Shown here: positions 5,322 to 7,042 of the stretch, in pieces
Position numbering within the stretch: position 1 is the first letter of the stretch
Layout of the letters: each line of letters opens with the position of its first letter
NCBI GenBank assembly: GCA_000715605.1
Contig: KL568582.1
Coordinates: 9,010-16,051 of the forward strand
Direction: 5' to 3'
DNA: 7,042 nucleotides
From: Streptomyces speibonae
GTDB taxonomy: Bacteria; Actinomycetota; Actinomycetes; Streptomycetales; Streptomycetaceae
Notes under the pieces: generated by a model
What the model was told of the DNA's origin: nothing
What the model saw: the letters and a program-made list of their open reading frames with translations, nothing else
Databases searched by the model: none
Translations under genes and position numbers: made by a program

Positions 5322-7007
5322 GTGCAGCCGACGAGTCCGCAACTGCTTGACCAGGTCAATGACGCGATGCATGCCGGTGCACGTGCTCTTTGGGACGTAC
5401 AGCGGCCTGACGGGGTATTCGATTATGGAGGGGAGAAATGGACGTCGGTGCTGGCGACGGTGGGTGCTGTCTCCGCGCTGCACTGCGCCGATCCGGTGCG
5501 TTCCGCGGATCTCGTGGTGAGAGGCGTGGAGTGGCTGTGCCGTCACCAGGCCGCGGACGGTGGCTGGAGCACCATTCGTGATATGCCGTCCGAGGCCGGT
5601 CCCACCGCGGTCGCCGCGGCGGTGCTGCATGAACTCGCGCCGCGACGGGCGGATGAGACCGTCCGTGCGGCCCGGTCGTGGCTCGACGATTACGGCGGGC
5701 TGGAGGCGATTCCCCATCGGGAGATGGCTGCGGTGTGCAGGCGGTTTTATGCCCGGGCCGGCTGGCTGGATGCAGAGGACCTCCCGAGGCTGCCTCTCGG
5801 ACTCGCCGCTTTTCCGCGGTTGTTCCGTGAGCTGCTCGATTTCCGTGCGCCGCTGGTCGCTGCCGCGGCGCTTTCTCAGGCCCGTACCCGTCCACGGGGC
5901 CCGGCGGGGCGGTTGCTCGACCGGATGGGAACGCCTGCCGCGCTCCGGCTGATCCGGCAGATCTACGAACACGAGGGGATGACGGGGGAGTTCAGCGAGG
6001 ATCCCTGGGCGGCGGGTCTGACCTGTGAGGCGCTGGCGCGGTCGGGCGCGGCACCGGACCTGGTGGCGCTGACCGTGGAGTGGCTGCGCTCGAAGGCGAA
6101 CCCCGACGGCTCGTGGAACATGATGCCGCTGGATCTGACCTGGTCCGTCTATGCCGTCGAGGGCCTGATGGGGGCCGGCTACGGTGCCGACCCGCGGCTG
6201 GCTCTGTCCCGGTCGTTGTTCCATGACCGTCAGCAGGACCAGCCCTTCCCCGCCTTCGGCTGCCCGGCGGGCTTCTGGGGGTGGTCCTCGCCGCACGGCT
6301 GGCCGGCGGCCGTGGAGACCGCCGAGATCACGTCCGCTCTCGCGTGCATGCCCGGCGGGAGGGAGGACGCGCATGTCGCCCGGGGCGTGGAGTGGCTGCT
6401 CGCACAGCAGGACGGCCGGGGTTCGTGGAGTCTGTGTGTCCGCAACACCAAGGTCGACAACTGCGGCCCCTGCCCGCACACCACGGCCCAGGCCCTGGTC
6501 GCGCTGCTGAACGCGGGCGTGCCCGCGGACGGGAGGCCCGTGCGGGCGGCGGTGCGCTGGCTGCTGGGCAGCGGGCGGGAGGACGGCTCGTTCGACTCGG
6601 TCTGGTACCGCGGCCACACCTCCGGAACGTCGGTGGTGCTGGAGGCGCTGGTGAAGGCCGGGGCCGGCGGACATCCCGCCGCCCGGCGGGCCGCCGACTG
6701 GCTGGTGCGTACCCAGCGTCCGGACGGTTCGTGGGGCACGGGCGACGGGGGGACGCCGGGAACGGTGGAGGAGACCGCGTGGGCGGTGTGGGCCCTGCTG
6801 TCCGCCGGGCGCGGCGCGGACGACGAGGGTGTCCGCCGGGGTGTGGTCTGGCTGCTCGCACAGGGATCCGAGGGCGGATGGCCGCAGGCGCCGGTCAGCG
6901 AGTTCATCCGTGGCGCGTCCCGCTTCCCGAACGGCGGACTGACCAACGGCCTCGCGCTGCGCGCCCTCGCCGCCTTCCTCGACGCGTCCGGGCGCCGGCC
7001 CGGCTGA
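5322..7007 (+). CDS. Squalene-hopene-cyclase-like protein lacking the DxDD motif
   Basis: This 561-residue protein has the alpha/alpha-barrel repeat pattern of terpene cyclases and prenyltransferases. QW-like repeats are at about 27-33 (QRPDGVF), 76-82 (QAADGGW), 260-265 (NPDGSW), 363-369, 419-424 and 465-472 (QRPDGSWG). Segments align by eye with squalene-hopene cyclase (SHC) along its whole length, including the C-terminal STPSQTAWALL-like stretch (TVEETAWAVWALL, 481-493). It is shorter than SHCs (about 630-680) and longer than most bacterial class II diterpene cyclases (about 500-530). The segment aligning with SHC PDVDDTA is PAAVETA (328-334): the catalytic Asp is Val and only E332 remains acidic. 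C372, C381, C384 and H386 form an unusual cluster. No signal peptide or TTA codon is seen. With the epoxidase-like flavoprotein, epoxide-initiated cyclisation is conceivable; a non-cyclase role is equally possible. Family certain, activity unknown. Confidence 0.88.
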   Translation: MQPTSPQLLDQVNDAMHAGARALWDVQRPDGVFDYGGEKWTSVLATVGAVSALHCADPVRSADLVVRGVEWLCRHQAADGGWSTIRDMPSEAGPTAVAAAVLHELAPRRADETVRAARSWLDDYGGLEAIPHREMAAVCRRFYARAGWLDAEDLPRLPLGLAAFPRLFRELLDFRAPLVAAAALSQARTRPRGPAGRLLDRMGTPAALRLIRQIYEHEGMTGEFSEDPWAAGLTCEALARSGAAPDLVALTVEWLRSKANPDGSWNMMPLDLTWSVYAVEGLMGAGYGADPRLALSRSLFHDRQQDQPFPAFGCPAGFWGWSSPHGWPAAVETAEITSALACMPGGREDAHVARGVEWLLAQQDGRGSWSLCVRNTKVDNCGPCPHTTAQALVALLNAGVPADGRPVRAAVRWLLGSGREDGSFDSVWYRGHTSGTSVVLEALVKAGAGGHPAARRAADWLVRTQRPDGSWGTGDGGTPGTVEETAWAVWALLSAGRGADDEGVRRGVVWLLAQGSEGGWPQAPVSEFIRGASRFPNGGLTNGLALRALAAFLDASGRRPG

Positions 7008-7042
7008 CGCGCGGGGGACGCGGGGACGCGCGGGGGACGCGG
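7007..7042. repeat. GC-rich tandem direct repeat after the cyclase stop (cut by window edge)
   Basis: A 19-nt unit, acgcgcgggggacgcgggg, starts at 7007 and repeats from 7026, with 17 bases of the second copy visible and identical. The first base overlaps the TGA stop. The unit itself contains two GGGGACGCG-like submotifs. It may continue beyond the window. Confidence 0.7.

Noticed and set aside
6988..7003. CCGGGC-GCCG-GCCCGG hairpin over the last cyclase codons as a terminator
   Set aside because: It lies before the stop codon with no T-tract, and GC palindromes of this size are common in this composition.

Overview
The window looks like part of a specialised-metabolite (terpenoid-type) gene cluster from a Streptomyces or close actinomycete. 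The reasons are very high GC with G/C-rich third codon positions, GTG starts, tightly overlapping genes, and rare TTA leucine codons placed near the starts of two genes.

Layout. Positions 1-3882 hold one minus-strand operon, read right to left: a HisC-like PLP aminotransferase (3882-2845), an all-trans polyprenyl diphosphate synthase (2848-1835), a UbiA-superfamily membrane prenyltransferase or cyclase (1832-831), a small Pro/Arg/Ala-rich ORF of 94 codons (834-550), and a FAD-dependent monooxygenase with a squalene-epoxidase-like N-terminus that runs off the left edge (553-1). Three of the four junctions are ATGA stop/start overlaps and the fourth is a 2-nt gap, so translation is probably coupled. 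Positions 3883-4578 are about 700 bases without a convincing gene. They carry several inverted repeats and, near the right end, an inverted repeat plus ribosome-binding site plus ATG with no plausible gene behind it. A small PF17784-type sulfotransferase (5205-4579, minus) follows. It is divergent, across 116 bp, from a plus-strand squalene-hopene-cyclase-like protein (5322-7007). A good TTGACA-type promoter for the sulfotransferase sits in that gap, with a short palindrome between its -35 and -10. The last 36 bases are a GC-rich tandem repeat cut by the window edge.

How the genes may work together (inference). The synthase makes a polyprenyl diphosphate. UbiA either transfers it to an acceptor or cyclises it. 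The flavoprotein may epoxidise the chain and the SHC-like protein may fold or cyclise it. The aminotransferase and sulfotransferase would add or process amine and sulfate groups, giving a nitrogen-containing and possibly sulfated terpenoid or meroterpenoid. The most unusual point is that the SHC-like protein has lost the catalytic DxDD motif: the aligned residues read AAVE. It also has a Cys/His cluster just downstream. It is therefore either a cyclase with different initiation chemistry or a non-cyclase scaffold. I cannot match the cluster to a known product from sequence alone.
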